Shown: positions 41,367-51,208, numbered from the stretch's first letter. The stretch is 64,000 nucleotides of DNA from an uncultured Acetatifactor sp. (GCA_910577665.1 CAJTOJ010000002.1:203948-267947), one strand, 5' to 3'. Notes: generated by a model not told the origin, from the letters alone. Numbers and translations: made by a program.

Positions 41367-42404
41367 TCACTCCTCCGGCACCAGCAGGATATCATGATTC
41401 ACTGTCCGATAGAACAGGCGGCGAAGCTCCCCTGGATCCTTTGTCTGTGCCAGCGCCCACATGGCTTTGGTCACGGTGGCCTCCAGGGTCATGTCATAAG
41501 CCTCCATCAGATTGAAATCCTCCTTGATGACCTTCCCCACCCGGTAGATCTCCATGTCGCTGCCTTCATGTGTCACCTGGGTGGCCATAAGTACCATTTT
41601 TCCTGCATCCGTCCACCTGCGGATCTCCGCATAGAAGGGGATCTCTCCGTACTCCGGCAGTCCGCCCACGCCGAAAGACTCGATGATCACGCCATCGTAA
41701 CAGGGAAAGAGCCGATGCAGCACATCGCCGTCCATGCCTGGCAACAGCTTCAACAGCAGCACGCGTTCGTTCAGGCTGTGGTAAAACACAACCCTGTCCT
41801 GGGCATTACACCTGCCTTCTGCGTCCCTGTCTTCATGCTTATCATCTATATAAAAAAGAACCCGCCCATCCTGGATCACCGCCACAGAAGGGAAATTGAT
41901 GCTGGAGAACGCATTGTAGCTCTTGGAACGCTCTTTCTTGGCCCTGGTTCCGGCAATGACATTACCGCCGAACACAATGTTTACTCCATGGGCCTTTTCG
42001 TGGGAGGCGAACCGCAGGCTGTCCATCAGGTTCGTGCGCGCATCTGTCACTGGCAGGTCAATGGGCTTCTGGGCTCCTGTGACCACAATGGGCTTCGCGG
42101 CATTCTGCACCAGGTAGGAAAGGGCCGCCGCCGTAAATGCCATGGTATCCGTACCATGACAGATGACAAAACCATCGTAGGCCCCATAGTGCTCCTCAAT
42201 TACCGCCGCAAGCTTCAGCCAGTGCTCCCCGCAGACATTTGTACTGTCTAAATGAAAGGGCTGCACTACGTCCACTTGGCAGAAAGCCTGGTAGCCCTCT
42301 ACATATTGCAGCAGATCCGCCGCCGCGATCTTGGGGGATAGCCCCTCTGTGGTATAGCCGGAGGCAATGGTTCCCCCGGTTGCAATGAGTAAAATTTTTT
42401 TCAT
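41367..42404 (-). CDS. ansA: L-asparaginase (type I-like)
   Basis: A 345-residue cytoplasmic enzyme hydrolysing asparagine to aspartate and ammonia. Both active-site signatures are present: IATGGTIASGY (Thr12) and ICHGTDTMAFTAA (Thr/Asp about 85-86), and the conserved lysine lies in DARTNLMDSLRFA-downstream sequence. Length is normal and there is no signal peptide. GGAGG precedes ATG 42404 by ten bases. It follows the GH2 gene after 135 bases that contain a 14-bp tandem repeat. It ends before a 178-base gap (41189-41366) with no visible feature. Confidence 0.93.
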   Translation of the reverse strand: MKKILLIATGGTIASGYTTEGLSPKIAAADLLQYVEGYQAFCQVDVVQPFHLDSTNVCGEHWLKLAAVIEEHYGAYDGFVICHGTDTMAFTAAALSYLVQNAAKPIVVTGAQKPIDLPVTDARTNLMDSLRFASHEKAHGVNIVFGGNVIAGTRAKKERSKSYNAFSSINFPSVAVIQDGRVLFYIDDKHEDRDAEGRCNAQDRVVFYHSLNERVLLLKLLPGMDGDVLHRLFPCYDGVIIESFGVGGLPEYGEIPFYAEIRRWTDAGKMVLMATQVTHEGSDMEIYRVGKVIKEDFNLMEAYDMTLEATVTKAMWALAQTKDPGELRRLFYRTVNHDILLVPEE

Positions 42405-42420
42405 GTCCGCAGTACCTCCG

Positions 42421-42462
42421 CCTGGTTTCTATATCCTGGTTTCTATATCCTGGTTTCCATAT
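42421..42462. repeat. 14-bp tandem repeat, three copies
   Basis: CCTGGTTTCTATAT is repeated at 42421, 42435 and 42449 (third copy with one change), between the GH2 and asparaginase genes and within 60 bases of the asparaginase start codon. It is probably a slippage-prone spacer. Confidence 0.8.
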
Positions 42463-42539
42463 CCCGATTGCAATACCACTGTAGCACAGAATCACTGTCA
42501 CAGCAAGCCAGATCCTGACGCAGTCCACATCTGCCATTA

Positions 42540-45473
42540 TTACAGTTCACACCGCACCATCCTCTCAAGCTCCTCCACCGTCAGCTCCTGTACAGGGGCA
42601 AAGTCCTCTGATTCCAGGTACCTGTATATGGCGTCCAGGAGAGCCCTGGCCTCTGGATACTGCTGCAGGTTCTGGAGACCCATGGAGGATAGCAGCACCT
42701 TGCCACCTCCACAGCGAAACTCCACAAGCTGGGCCATGGGACGTAGGAACGCATAGCTGTCCATCTCTGTGATGATGCATTCCATAGGCCTTGGCAGGAT
42801 CACTGCCCGCTGTATGGCCATGGGCCACCACTGCCAGTTGGTATGGGATTCTGTGGGAAACCTTGCGAAAAGGGGGTGCATCCTGTCAATCAGCTGTCCC
42901 ATGCCGCCCTCCTGCTGCCGGAAAGTACCCACGGACCAGAAATCCGTGGTAAACTGCGCCTGGATTGAGAAAGGCAGGTATTCCTGGTTTGAGGGCGGTG
43001 CCAGATAGAGAATGCCGCCTGCCTCCAGTACCCTCTTTGCCTGTCCATCCAGTAGCCGGGCTTCGTGGACAGTAGCCGGGCAGCAGGGTGCCACCTTGGG
43101 ATACACCCATACAGGGTAGGTATTCTCTGTACGGCTCCCGGCTTCCCCGATCCATACCTTCAGATCCAGTCTAACAGGATGCTCCACAGGGCCAAGGGGG
43201 ATCTGCAAGGTTCCGGCCAGGGTATGGGTCCCCCTTTGGCAGGTCACCTGGCCCAGGCAGCCTGTAGTCTGTTCTGCTCCATCCCTTCCCGCCCATGCCT
43301 CCCCGGCTCCCGGATCTGGCAGCATCTCCCCTGCCACGGAATCCCTGTCCCGGATCTCCTCCAGCACATATTCCAGCTTTCCAGCCAGATCCCCTTTCCC
43401 ATAATTGGCCACCAGCACATCTGCCCGAAGTACTTCCCCTGCCGTGTAGGTATACTTCTCCAGCAGCACCAGCGGCAGGCAGTCCCGGAAAAAAGCCCGG
43501 AACCGCTCTGGCCTGGCAAAGGCATAGGGTTTTGGCTGCAGATGGGAATTCAGCATCCCCACCAGGGCCGTGCCCTGCCCCGGGAAATCCTGTAACCCCA
43601 GCAGGCTGATGCCGGACAGCTCCCTGGTGCGCATGGCGGCCTCCACTTCCTCCCGGTATCCCAGCAGGGAAAGCTCCCCTGTGGCTTCCACATACTCAGG
43701 CCAGACTTCCCACAGCCCGGCCTGCCTCACCCGCTCTTCCACCAGCTTCAGGTTCACCGGATCAGAGATCCCCTGGAACAGCTCCAGCTCCCCAAAATCC
43801 GGCAGCACCTCATACTGGCCCACCTCAAAGCTGAACACAGGTTTCCCGTATTCCCTGCGGACCATCTCCATGCCTGCATCAAAATTGTGCTTTCCATCCG
43901 GGTATTCCCGATTGGGGTATCCTGTCATGCCCGCCGAAGTCCCCCTTAGCTGGGCCTCATGGCACTGGGTGGAAGTATAGAAATCACTGGCCGGATCACA
44001 TCCCCTGTTCCCGTAGAAAACATTGGAGCCTATGGCATACAGCCTGGTGGAATCTAAGGTGCGGGCTATCTCCAGCAGTTCCTGCATCCGCCCTTCCCCT
44101 TTTTCAGAGGTATGCAACTCATTCCCAAAGGTAAGCATCACAAAAGAAGGATGATTGGCAAGCATCCCCAGAATCCCCTCTAGCTCCTCCCCGTAATACC
44201 GTACACTCTCCTCCGATTCAAAGGCATCCCGGGGATTCCAGTGGGACAGTTCCGGCTGCATCAGCATCCCCAGCCTGTCCGCTGCCGCAAAAGCTGCCTC
44301 TGGCGGGCAATGGGAATGGAAACGCATACAGTTGACGCCGTAGCTGCGATACCGCTTCAGAATCTCTTCCCAGGCTACCTCCTCCATGGGGGCATGGCCT
44401 GTCTCCGGGAACTCACAGCAGTTGGCCTCTCCCCGCAAAAAGAGGGTCCGGCCGTTCAAGGCCAGCCTGCCGCTGCCATTGTCCCCGAAGGTGCGGATCC
44501 CAAAAGAAACTGTCTTGCGGCCTACGACCACGTTCTGCGCCGGATCCTGGCTGCTCCTGTCACACAGAATGGCATGCATCTCATAGAGATTCCCCTGCTC
44601 TTCGTCCCAGAGCCGCACATCACTTGCCAGGGACAGCTTCCCGCTCTCCAGCCAGACCACTGACGTTGCAGGCCCCTCCTTCTGGCTGTCAGCACGCCAG
44701 GCATGATGCTCTGGCATCTGCCCCATGCCTTTCCAGCCCTCTGCACCTGCCGGACTTCCTGCCCTTTGCCCAATCTCCACCGGAATCTCCACTGCTTCCC
44801 GCAAAGCCTCCGACTCCAGACGCAGCATCCCCTGAAAAGGTTCCGTCCCGCATACCGCTGCCCTGACCTGCAGATACCCTTCCCCTTTTCCCTCTGCCAG
44901 CCTGGGATATACCTGGAGGGACCGGATGTACGTCCTCTCCTCCAGGCGCAGGCGCAGATACCCCAGCACCCCGTTCCAATTGGTCTGGGTCTCATCGGTA
45001 GCCGCCGAGGAATACAGGATCGCTTCCCCAGGCAGACCCGGATAGCTGTTGTCCGAAAGCAACGTCAGCTCATGTTCCCCTGGATCCGTCCCTGTCAGTT
45101 CAAACACATAAGGACTGCTGATGCTGGCAGGTCTAAGAGCCGGGATCTCCCTGCCATCCACCAGAAGGCGTAACACCCTGGCCCGCTCCGCCTCCAGGAA
45201 AACCCGTTTCCCCTCGGGCATCTTAAGATGCACCCGCCGGGTAAACCGAGCTTCCCCCTGGTAAGTATAGCGCCGGGTAAACCGGGTGGCAATGGGGGCT
45301 TCCTCCTTGAAATTCTCCCCTCCATTCCCCAGCCCTGCATCCGGGTGCCACTGGTTCATCCCCAGATCCTTATGGCCTATCCGATTCTCATCCAGGGTGC
45401 CTGGCAGACAGGCTTCCCCTGTGGTGCCATCTGCCAGCTGTACTTTCCACATACCCTCCAGAGATACATACAT
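42540..45473 (-). CDS. Glycoside hydrolase family 2 protein
   Basis: A 977-residue beta-glycosidase of the beta-galactosidase/glucuronidase superfamily. The N-terminal sugar-binding sandwich starts around residue 5 (SLEGMWKVQL) and includes FTRRYTYQGEARFTRRV. The TIM-barrel core shows the acid/base pair in MLTFGNELHTS and a likely nucleophile in FSFEVGQYEVL. A C-terminal extension of about 350 residues follows. ATG at 45473 has GGGAGG nine bases upstream, whereas the frame opening at 45509 is only TTG. No signal peptide, so it acts on imported oligosaccharides. The exact sugar cannot be given. Confidence 0.9.
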   Translation of the reverse strand: MYVSLEGMWKVQLADGTTGEACLPGTLDENRIGHKDLGMNQWHPDAGLGNGGENFKEEAPIATRFTRRYTYQGEARFTRRVHLKMPEGKRVFLEAERARVLRLLVDGREIPALRPASISSPYVFELTGTDPGEHELTLLSDNSYPGLPGEAILYSSAATDETQTNWNGVLGYLRLRLEERTYIRSLQVYPRLAEGKGEGYLQVRAAVCGTEPFQGMLRLESEALREAVEIPVEIGQRAGSPAGAEGWKGMGQMPEHHAWRADSQKEGPATSVVWLESGKLSLASDVRLWDEEQGNLYEMHAILCDRSSQDPAQNVVVGRKTVSFGIRTFGDNGSGRLALNGRTLFLRGEANCCEFPETGHAPMEEVAWEEILKRYRSYGVNCMRFHSHCPPEAAFAAADRLGMLMQPELSHWNPRDAFESEESVRYYGEELEGILGMLANHPSFVMLTFGNELHTSEKGEGRMQELLEIARTLDSTRLYAIGSNVFYGNRGCDPASDFYTSTQCHEAQLRGTSAGMTGYPNREYPDGKHNFDAGMEMVRREYGKPVFSFEVGQYEVLPDFGELELFQGISDPVNLKLVEERVRQAGLWEVWPEYVEATGELSLLGYREEVEAAMRTRELSGISLLGLQDFPGQGTALVGMLNSHLQPKPYAFARPERFRAFFRDCLPLVLLEKYTYTAGEVLRADVLVANYGKGDLAGKLEYVLEEIRDRDSVAGEMLPDPGAGEAWAGRDGAEQTTGCLGQVTCQRGTHTLAGTLQIPLGPVEHPVRLDLKVWIGEAGSRTENTYPVWVYPKVAPCCPATVHEARLLDGQAKRVLEAGGILYLAPPSNQEYLPFSIQAQFTTDFWSVGTFRQQEGGMGQLIDRMHPLFARFPTESHTNWQWWPMAIQRAVILPRPMECIITEMDSYAFLRPMAQLVEFRCGGGKVLLSSMGLQNLQQYPEARALLDAIYRYLESEDFAPVQELTVEELERMVRCEL

Positions 45474-45608
45474 AAAACGGTTCCTCCCACATGGTATTTT
45501 TGTTTTCAAATTCTATTATAATACCTTCCGGAGAAAAATCCATTTGATTTCTTGCGCATTTATATACAAAAATGATAGTCCGTTCAGCCCATCTTACCCT
45601 GTCTCTTC

Positions 45609-46739
45609 TTACCCCAGTTTCCCCGCAAAATCCGCCATGGCCTCGGATATCTTGATCTGCTGGGGGCATACCTTCTCACAACTCCTGCAGCCGATGCAGG
45701 CTGATGGCTGTTTTTCCGGCACAACGGCCATCAGTGCCATGGGCGCCAGGAATCCCCCGCCTGTGAAGCAATGCTCATTGTACAGTGCCAGAAGTTCCGG
45801 TATATCCAATTTCTTCGGACAATGGGTGGTGCAATACCGGCAGGCTGTACAGGGCAGGGCGATCTTCCCTACCATGTCCCCGGCGATATCCAGCAGGGCA
45901 TCCCACTCCTGCTGATCCAGGGGCTTCTCCTGGCTGAAAGTGGCAATGTTCTCCCGCATCTGCCCGCCATTGGACATGCCGGAAAGAGTTACTACCACCT
46001 GGGGAATGGACTGCAGGAAGCGGAAGGCCCAGGCCGGTATGGTCTCATCTGGCCGCAGGCTCCTGCACTTTGCGGCATATTCTTCCTCCATGGAGGCCAG
46101 CTTTCCACCCCGCAGGGGTTCCATCACCCACACGGGAATGCCATATTCAGCCAGCAGCTCCACCTTCTCCTTTGCACCTTGAAAGAACCAGTCCAGATAG
46201 TTCAACTGTATCTGGCAAAATTCCATATCTTTCCCATAGGCTTCCAGGAACCGCTTCATCACCGGCACACTGCCATGGGCAGAGAAACCCAGATGCCGGA
46301 TCCGTCCCTTTTTCTTCTGCTCCATCAGATAGGCATGGATCCTGTATTTCTCATCCAGGTACTCATTGATATTCATCTCACATACATTATGGAAGAGATA
46401 AAAATCAAAATAGTCCACCCCGCATTTTAGAAGCTGCTTCTCAAAAATCTCCTCCACCCTGCCCATGTTGGAAAGGTCATACCCGGGGAACTTCGTGGCC
46501 AGATAATATTGCTGTCTGGGATATTTCCCCAACGCCCTGCCCATCACTTCCTCTGAATGCCCGTCATGATAGCCCCATGCCGTATCATAATAATTCACCC
46601 CCTGCTCCATGGCATAGTCCACCATCTTCTGTGCCGCAGGCTCATCAATCCTGCCATCGTCCCCATCCAGCACGGGCAGGCGCATAGCCCCCATCCCCAA
46701 TGCGGAAAGCTCCAGATCCCGGAATTTCTTGTAAATCAT
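45609..46739 (-). CDS. Aldo/keto reductase with two [4Fe-4S] clusters
   Basis: A 376-residue NAD(P)H-type oxidoreductase. The barrel has the catalytic tetrad in YYDTAWGYHDG (Asp, Tyr), LATKFPG (Lys) and LFHNVCE (His). The C-terminal ferredoxin-like part carries CTACRYCTTHCP and CIGCRSCEKVCP, each able to hold a 4Fe-4S cluster. This fused form is common in anaerobes; the substrate is unknown. AGGAG lies nine bases before ATG 46739. It is the second gene after a MerR regulator with a 19-base-spaced promoter, so it is probably induced by the MerR effector, perhaps reactive aldehydes. Confidence 0.93.
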   Translation of the reverse strand: MIYKKFRDLELSALGMGAMRLPVLDGDDGRIDEPAAQKMVDYAMEQGVNYYDTAWGYHDGHSEEVMGRALGKYPRQQYYLATKFPGYDLSNMGRVEEIFEKQLLKCGVDYFDFYLFHNVCEMNINEYLDEKYRIHAYLMEQKKKGRIRHLGFSAHGSVPVMKRFLEAYGKDMEFCQIQLNYLDWFFQGAKEKVELLAEYGIPVWVMEPLRGGKLASMEEEYAAKCRSLRPDETIPAWAFRFLQSIPQVVVTLSGMSNGGQMRENIATFSQEKPLDQQEWDALLDIAGDMVGKIALPCTACRYCTTHCPKKLDIPELLALYNEHCFTGGGFLAPMALMAVVPEKQPSACIGCRSCEKVCPQQIKISEAMADFAGKLG

Positions 46740-46774
46740 GATGTCGTTCTCCTTTCTGCTCTTACGTTTCTATG

Positions 46775-47179
46775 TCAATTTTTACCCGGCCTGTCGCCCG
46801 GTTCCTCATCCCATACCAGTCTGCCGCTTTCCACCGCCTTCTCATAACGGCCGATCTTGTACTCCAGCCTCTCCAGCATGGTATCAATCTGCTGCCGCTG
46901 GCTGGTCAGTACCTGGTACTGATCCTTCAGAAGCTGTAGCCTGTCCGGTATGGTGTCCTCTCCCTGCTGGCACAGTTCCACATACCTGCGGATACTCTCT
47001 ATAGGGAGACCTGCCCCCCTCATACACAGGACCAGACGGATCCAGTCCAGATCCTCCTTCCCATAGTCCCGGTTCCCCGCCGCCGTCCTGGCCACCGCCG
47101 GGATCATTCCCACCCGCTCATAGTAGCGCAGGGTATCCTGGGAAATTCCGTATTGTCCACTTACCTCTTTGATGGTCAT
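46775..47179 (-). CDS. MerR-family transcriptional activator
   Basis: A 134-residue protein with the MerR N-terminal winged HTH (MTIKEVSGQYGISQDTLRYYERVGMI, cut here to its start, residues 1-26) and RDYGKEDLDWIRLVLCMRGAGL. A long antiparallel dimerisation helix ends near residue 120. There are no metal-binding cysteines in the C-terminal region, so metal sensing is unlikely; the AdhR-like group that controls aldehyde-responsive reductases is the nearest fit. It is co-transcribed with the aldo/keto reductase from the promoter at 47243-47273. Confidence 0.93.
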   Translation of the reverse strand: MTIKEVSGQYGISQDTLRYYERVGMIPAVARTAAGNRDYGKEDLDWIRLVLCMRGAGLPIESIRRYVELCQQGEDTIPDRLQLLKDQYQVLTSQRQQIDTMLERLEYKIGRYEKAVESGRLVWDEEPGDRPGKN

Positions 47180-47242
47180 GTCCCATTCTTCCTTTCCGGT
47201 CTCTTCTTTTTTCGCGTGTTGCTTGTTCTTTTCCCTATTTGT

Positions 47243-47273
47243 ATTCTAAACTCTGGAGTTTACTCTAAGTCAA
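47243..47273 (-). promoter_or_regulatory. MerR-type promoter with 19-bp spacer
   Basis: On the minus strand TTGACT (47268-47273) and TAGAAT (47243-47248) are 19 bases apart, the stretched spacing that MerR activators twist into shape. The spacer holds a dyad (AGAGTAAACTCCAGAGTTT) like AdhR-type sites. Confidence 0.82.
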
Positions 47274-47279
47274 GCAGAA

Positions 47280-47356
47280 AAACAAAAAACAACTCTACAG
47301 TTTTATTTTCTGTTACTGTGAACGGAAGGAACAGTAACTATTCTCCCTGTAGAGCT
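47280..47356 (-). terminator. Terminator of the BlaR1 gene with nested GTTACTG palindrome
   Basis: The outer stem is CTCTACAG (47293-47300) / CTGTAGAG (47347-47354). The inner stem is GTTACTGT (47312-47319) / ACAGTAAC (47331-47338). On the minus strand it is followed by GTTTTTTGTTTTTC, a good T tract. The inner part matches the ends of the dispersed GTTACTG elements. Confidence 0.75.
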
Positions 47357-47395
47357 GCTCTTTTTGATAATCGGTCTATCCCTTGACCTTGCCTT

Positions 47396-50300
47396 TTAAT
47401 CTACCATATTCAGTCCTTCAAATACCTCCATATAGTCCAGTCCCATCCCCGGAAGCTCCACTCCACCCGGATCTACCTGGAACCATCCGCCCCTTTTGTC
47501 CTCCCCCTCCACATAGATCCACTGGAAGCTATCGTCTGTCTTCAGAAACCGCACCTTCTGGGGCTTCAAGACAACACGGACCGGTGATGTGTCTGCTGGC
47601 TTTTCATGAACGGGAAGTTCCGTCAGAAGCCTTATCTCATTGAGGCTACAGAAATCATATGTCTCCTGGATGACTTGTTCCAGGCGGCCATCCCTGCCCA
47701 CCTGCCACACCGTTTCCACCCAGTCTGTCTGAAGCACATCCTGCCTCTGTGTTCCACAGATCCTGCCCTTTTCCAGGATACAGCTTCTGATATCCGCCCC
47801 GAAGCTGCCCACAGACACAAGCTCCCCCTCCCGGTACGCATACAGAGTAGTCCGCGGATCCCCGCTTGGCCCGTCCTCATACAGAGCCAGCAGGATCTCC
47901 TTGCCGTCCAGGCTGCACGCCCAGATTCCATTGTACAGGTTCTCCACACTTCCTGTCACCTGGCTCTCTCCTGCCTGGAACAGATAGTTGTCATAAGGTC
48001 CCTCCCGGATCTCCTCCACATCCGGATTCCTGGAAAGAGTGATCTTCTCTGCCCTGCCGTCCCCGTCCAGATCCACATAAGTATAGGTCTCTGTCATGGC
48101 CCGGTTTCCCAGTTCCAGCAGGCGTCCCGGATGTCCCAGAAGGCGCTGCCTCACATCTCTTCCATAGGCGTCCTGTCCCCCTTCCTTTAGTCCTGCCACC
48201 GGAAATCCTTTCCACATAGGGCCTGCTGTCAGATTGGTGGCACCTGTATTGATAAGGGGCATGGCATAGGATTCCTCTTCCCCGTACAGATGGAGAAACC
48301 CACCATAAACTGAGATCCACCGGGCTGGCAACAATCCGCCCCGCACTTCCTCCGGAACCCGCAGGGTCTCCCCGTCAAACTCCCCTGTGCGCACATCCAG
48401 TATACCGATGGTATCCGGATCATAGTCCAGATCACCCTCCTGATACCGGGAATCCGCCCAGAAATACATCAGACCATCCTGCAATGTCCAGATCGTATCC
48501 GGTGCCACATAGTGAGGATAGATACAGGTCAGCTCATTGTCCCGGTCCACCCTGTAGATGCCATACTGGCTGGTCTGGATATAGAAAGGCTCTTTCGCTG
48601 CCCATCCAAAATATTCAGCCACAGCGGAATCCGTCTCCTCCACTGTCCTGTAGACCTGTCTAACCATTCCGCTGTCCCCTATGGCCCAGAGGCTGGTGCT
48701 CCCCTCCACCAGCTCCATGGGAATCTCCACGGTGGAGCCATCCTGGGAAAATGTATACGATACCACTGCCTGGCTTCCCTCCCGGGAATTCTGCTGTAGC
48801 AACTTCCTCCAGGGTTCCTCCTCTTCTGCCTTTGCAGGGATCAAACGGACCTTCCCCTCCCCAGCCCCCAGATGCAGCAGACAGACAGCTGCTGTCACCG
48901 GATCCGTGTACGCCTTGTAGGCTTCCGGATTCGTTCCCTCTGCCAGATGCCGGAAAAGTGCCTGGTAAAAGAATGTGCTATAGCCTGTATTCTCCCATCC
49001 AAAATCATATGCTCCCTCCTGTCCGTAGAGGGCTTCAAATTGTTCCTTGTTCTCTATGGTATAATACTCCGCCAGCTTCTGGTGCTCCACATAGTAGAGA
49101 TCTCCTTCCCGGACCAGATCCACCGTCTCATCCACAATATAGATCTCCGGCACAGAAGTATCCATATAATAGCGGATGATGGCACTGCCGCTCCCCTCCT
49201 GGTAATAAACCGCATACCCGCTGTTCCAGGGCCATGGACTGGACTGGCCAAAGGTAATCTCTCCTGCCCTTTGTCCCCCTACCATATCCCAGGTTAAGAA
49301 CCTCTCCTTATCATGAGCCAGTGCCAGAAGCGTCTCCCCGTCCCTGTCCACAAAAGCCTGGGCCCAGCGATCCAGTACCTTCCCGGCACTTTCCTGGCAG
49401 TCTGTCAGTTCCTGCCAGTTCCTCACACCCGACCCGGCATCCTGGCCCGCTTCTGTCGCGGAATCTGTCTCCTGGTCTGCTTCCATACGCCCCCGGTCTG
49501 TGTCGGCTTCCTCTCCGTCTTTCCCCAAAAGAGCTCCCTGTGTCTGTCCTGTGTCACTTCCGCTGGCGGGATTCTCTTCTCCCTGCACCCTGGTAGTAAA
49601 CAGCATACCACCTGCCAATACCAGAACCAGGATCCCGCTCAATACCCCCAGACGCTTTGTCTTCTGATAGGAAAGTACATTTTTCACCCGTTGCTTTACC
49701 CCGTTTGCCCCAAAAGTCAGAGGTGTCAGGGCCATTCCCTGTTTCCCTGTGGCAAAATCCAGCAGAGATTGGGAATAGCTACGCTTAATATCCACTCCCA
49801 TAAGACGGATTACCTTCTCATCACATGACATTTCCATGTCCCTGCCCAGAAAGAAAAAGGCTGTCCATACAAACGGATTGTACCAATGCATGGCTGTGAG
49901 CAGAAAAGCCAGGTTTTTTACCAGATAATCCCTCCTGCGGATATGAACCTGCTCATGGCAGAGAATATACGCCTGCCGGGCCTGCCCAAGACCTGCCGGC
50001 AGATAGATCCTGGGCCGGACCAGCCCCAGGGTAAATGGTGCACTGATCCGGTCACTGATATAGACATTCCCGCCCTGGTGCATAGCCTTTTTCAGCTTCC
50101 GGCGCACCTGGAGCAGTTCCATGCCATTCCACCCCAGAATTCCCAGAAAACCCAGCATCCAGATTCCAAAAAGCACCCCTGCAGCCCCTTCTCCCGGCCT
50201 GGCTGCGCCATCTTCCGGGGCCTTCCCCTGCAGGAAACCCTTTCCTGGAAGGGCACCGGCTCCCTGCTCCTCTTCCATCCCCTGGAAGCCTACAATCCCC

Positions 50301-50662
50301 GGAAATTCCCTGGCTCCTGCCAGGTCTTTGCCCATTCCCGCCAGATGATTCCATCCACCATTCGTCCAGCCAGACTCCTCACCGGCCATTCCCCGCTGTC
50401 CCACCGGTAGCAGGCCGTTCTCCTGGTCTCTTGTTCCTGCGGCATGCTGCAGGCGCTCTACCCAGGCATTGCCTTCTTCCTCCGATGGCAGGAATCCGAA
50501 CCGGCTCTCCAGTGTCACCGGGCAAAGCAGCCTTACAAATACCAGAAGCCACAGCACATAGGCATAGAACTTCGGCAATTTCTTCATTCCTTGACGCAGC
50601 AGCAGGATCACCAGCACCGCTACCCCCACCTGTATCTCCATCCACAACAACAATGTCCCCAT
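47396..50662 (-). CDS. BlaR1-like M56 metalloprotease with large sensor region
   Basis: A 1088-residue membrane protein. N-terminal helices (MEIQVGVAVLVILLLRQG, YAYVLWLLVFVRLLCPV) precede a long Gly/Glu-rich loop and another helix. The zinc protease core then follows, with the HExxH motif in CHEQVHIRRRDYLVKN (about 234) and SCDEKVIRLMG. After a last helix (LGVLSGILVLVLAGGMLF) come over 700 external residues with no penicillin-binding domain. They look like strand repeats and end in an SH3-like piece. In BlaR1/MecR1 the outer domain senses a signal and the protease then inactivates BlaI. Here the signal is unknown. AGGTAGG precedes ATG 50662. Confidence 0.88.
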   Translation of the reverse strand: MGTLLLWMEIQVGVAVLVILLLRQGMKKLPKFYAYVLWLLVFVRLLCPVTLESRFGFLPSEEEGNAWVERLQHAAGTRDQENGLLPVGQRGMAGEESGWTNGGWNHLAGMGKDLAGAREFPGIVGFQGMEEEQGAGALPGKGFLQGKAPEDGAARPGEGAAGVLFGIWMLGFLGILGWNGMELLQVRRKLKKAMHQGGNVYISDRISAPFTLGLVRPRIYLPAGLGQARQAYILCHEQVHIRRRDYLVKNLAFLLTAMHWYNPFVWTAFFFLGRDMEMSCDEKVIRLMGVDIKRSYSQSLLDFATGKQGMALTPLTFGANGVKQRVKNVLSYQKTKRLGVLSGILVLVLAGGMLFTTRVQGEENPASGSDTGQTQGALLGKDGEEADTDRGRMEADQETDSATEAGQDAGSGVRNWQELTDCQESAGKVLDRWAQAFVDRDGETLLALAHDKERFLTWDMVGGQRAGEITFGQSSPWPWNSGYAVYYQEGSGSAIIRYYMDTSVPEIYIVDETVDLVREGDLYYVEHQKLAEYYTIENKEQFEALYGQEGAYDFGWENTGYSTFFYQALFRHLAEGTNPEAYKAYTDPVTAAVCLLHLGAGEGKVRLIPAKAEEEEPWRKLLQQNSREGSQAVVSYTFSQDGSTVEIPMELVEGSTSLWAIGDSGMVRQVYRTVEETDSAVAEYFGWAAKEPFYIQTSQYGIYRVDRDNELTCIYPHYVAPDTIWTLQDGLMYFWADSRYQEGDLDYDPDTIGILDVRTGEFDGETLRVPEEVRGGLLPARWISVYGGFLHLYGEEESYAMPLINTGATNLTAGPMWKGFPVAGLKEGGQDAYGRDVRQRLLGHPGRLLELGNRAMTETYTYVDLDGDGRAEKITLSRNPDVEEIREGPYDNYLFQAGESQVTGSVENLYNGIWACSLDGKEILLALYEDGPSGDPRTTLYAYREGELVSVGSFGADIRSCILEKGRICGTQRQDVLQTDWVETVWQVGRDGRLEQVIQETYDFCSLNEIRLLTELPVHEKPADTSPVRVVLKPQKVRFLKTDDSFQWIYVEGEDKRGGWFQVDPGGVELPGMGLDYMEVFEGLNMVD

Positions 50663-50743
50663 ATCCTACCTTCCTTCCCACCTCAGACAGCACCCGCCTG
50701 GACAGATCTGTCATCCATAAAAAATACATACCGGCCTCTCTGC

Positions 50744-51106
50744 TCATTCTCCCCTGTAATTGTCAATCAACGCCTGGATCTCGTCAACCTGCTTCCGATT
50801 CAGTTTTTTCCGGCTCATGAATGCAGCCACAAACTGCGGCAGGGATCCCTCAAAGACATCCTCTAACACCTGCTCACTGCACAGAGCCTTATATTCCCCC
50901 TTCTTGATCCGGGATGTGACCACCGATCCCTCGTTTTGCAGGATCCCCTTCTGGCACAACCTCCGCAACACCGTGTAAGTGGTGGATTTCTTCCAGTTCA
51001 GCTCCTGTTCACACAGCGCTACCAGTTCCCCTGAGGGAATGGGTTCCCTCTGCCATATCAGTTCCACAAAACGGCTCTCCGCCTCAGCCAGTCTGATCTC
51101 GTCCAT
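50744..51106 (-). CDS. BlaI/MecI-family repressor
   Basis: A 120-residue winged-helix repressor (LAEAESRFVELIWQREPIPS, then KSTTYTVLRRLCQKGIL and a C-terminal dimerisation part ending EIQALIDNYRGE). ATG at 51106 has AGGAGGG about ten bases upstream; the longer frame to 51298 covers the promoter and operators and is not used. It is followed after 81 bases by the BlaR1-like sensor protease. It should bind the twin operators at 51209-51254 and repress the pair until cleaved. Confidence 0.93.
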   Translation of the reverse strand: MDEIRLAEAESRFVELIWQREPIPSGELVALCEQELNWKKSTTYTVLRRLCQKGILQNEGSVVTSRIKKGEYKALCSEQVLEDVFEGSLPQFVAAFMSRKKLNRKQVDEIQALIDNYRGE

Positions 51107-51208
51107 ATCCTGTATCCCTCCTTCTTCCCTGTCTCCATTGGCTATGCCACACATGGCAGCTTCCAGACATCCTCGGTCTGCCCCCATGCTGTATTCTCTT
51201 TCCCTGTA

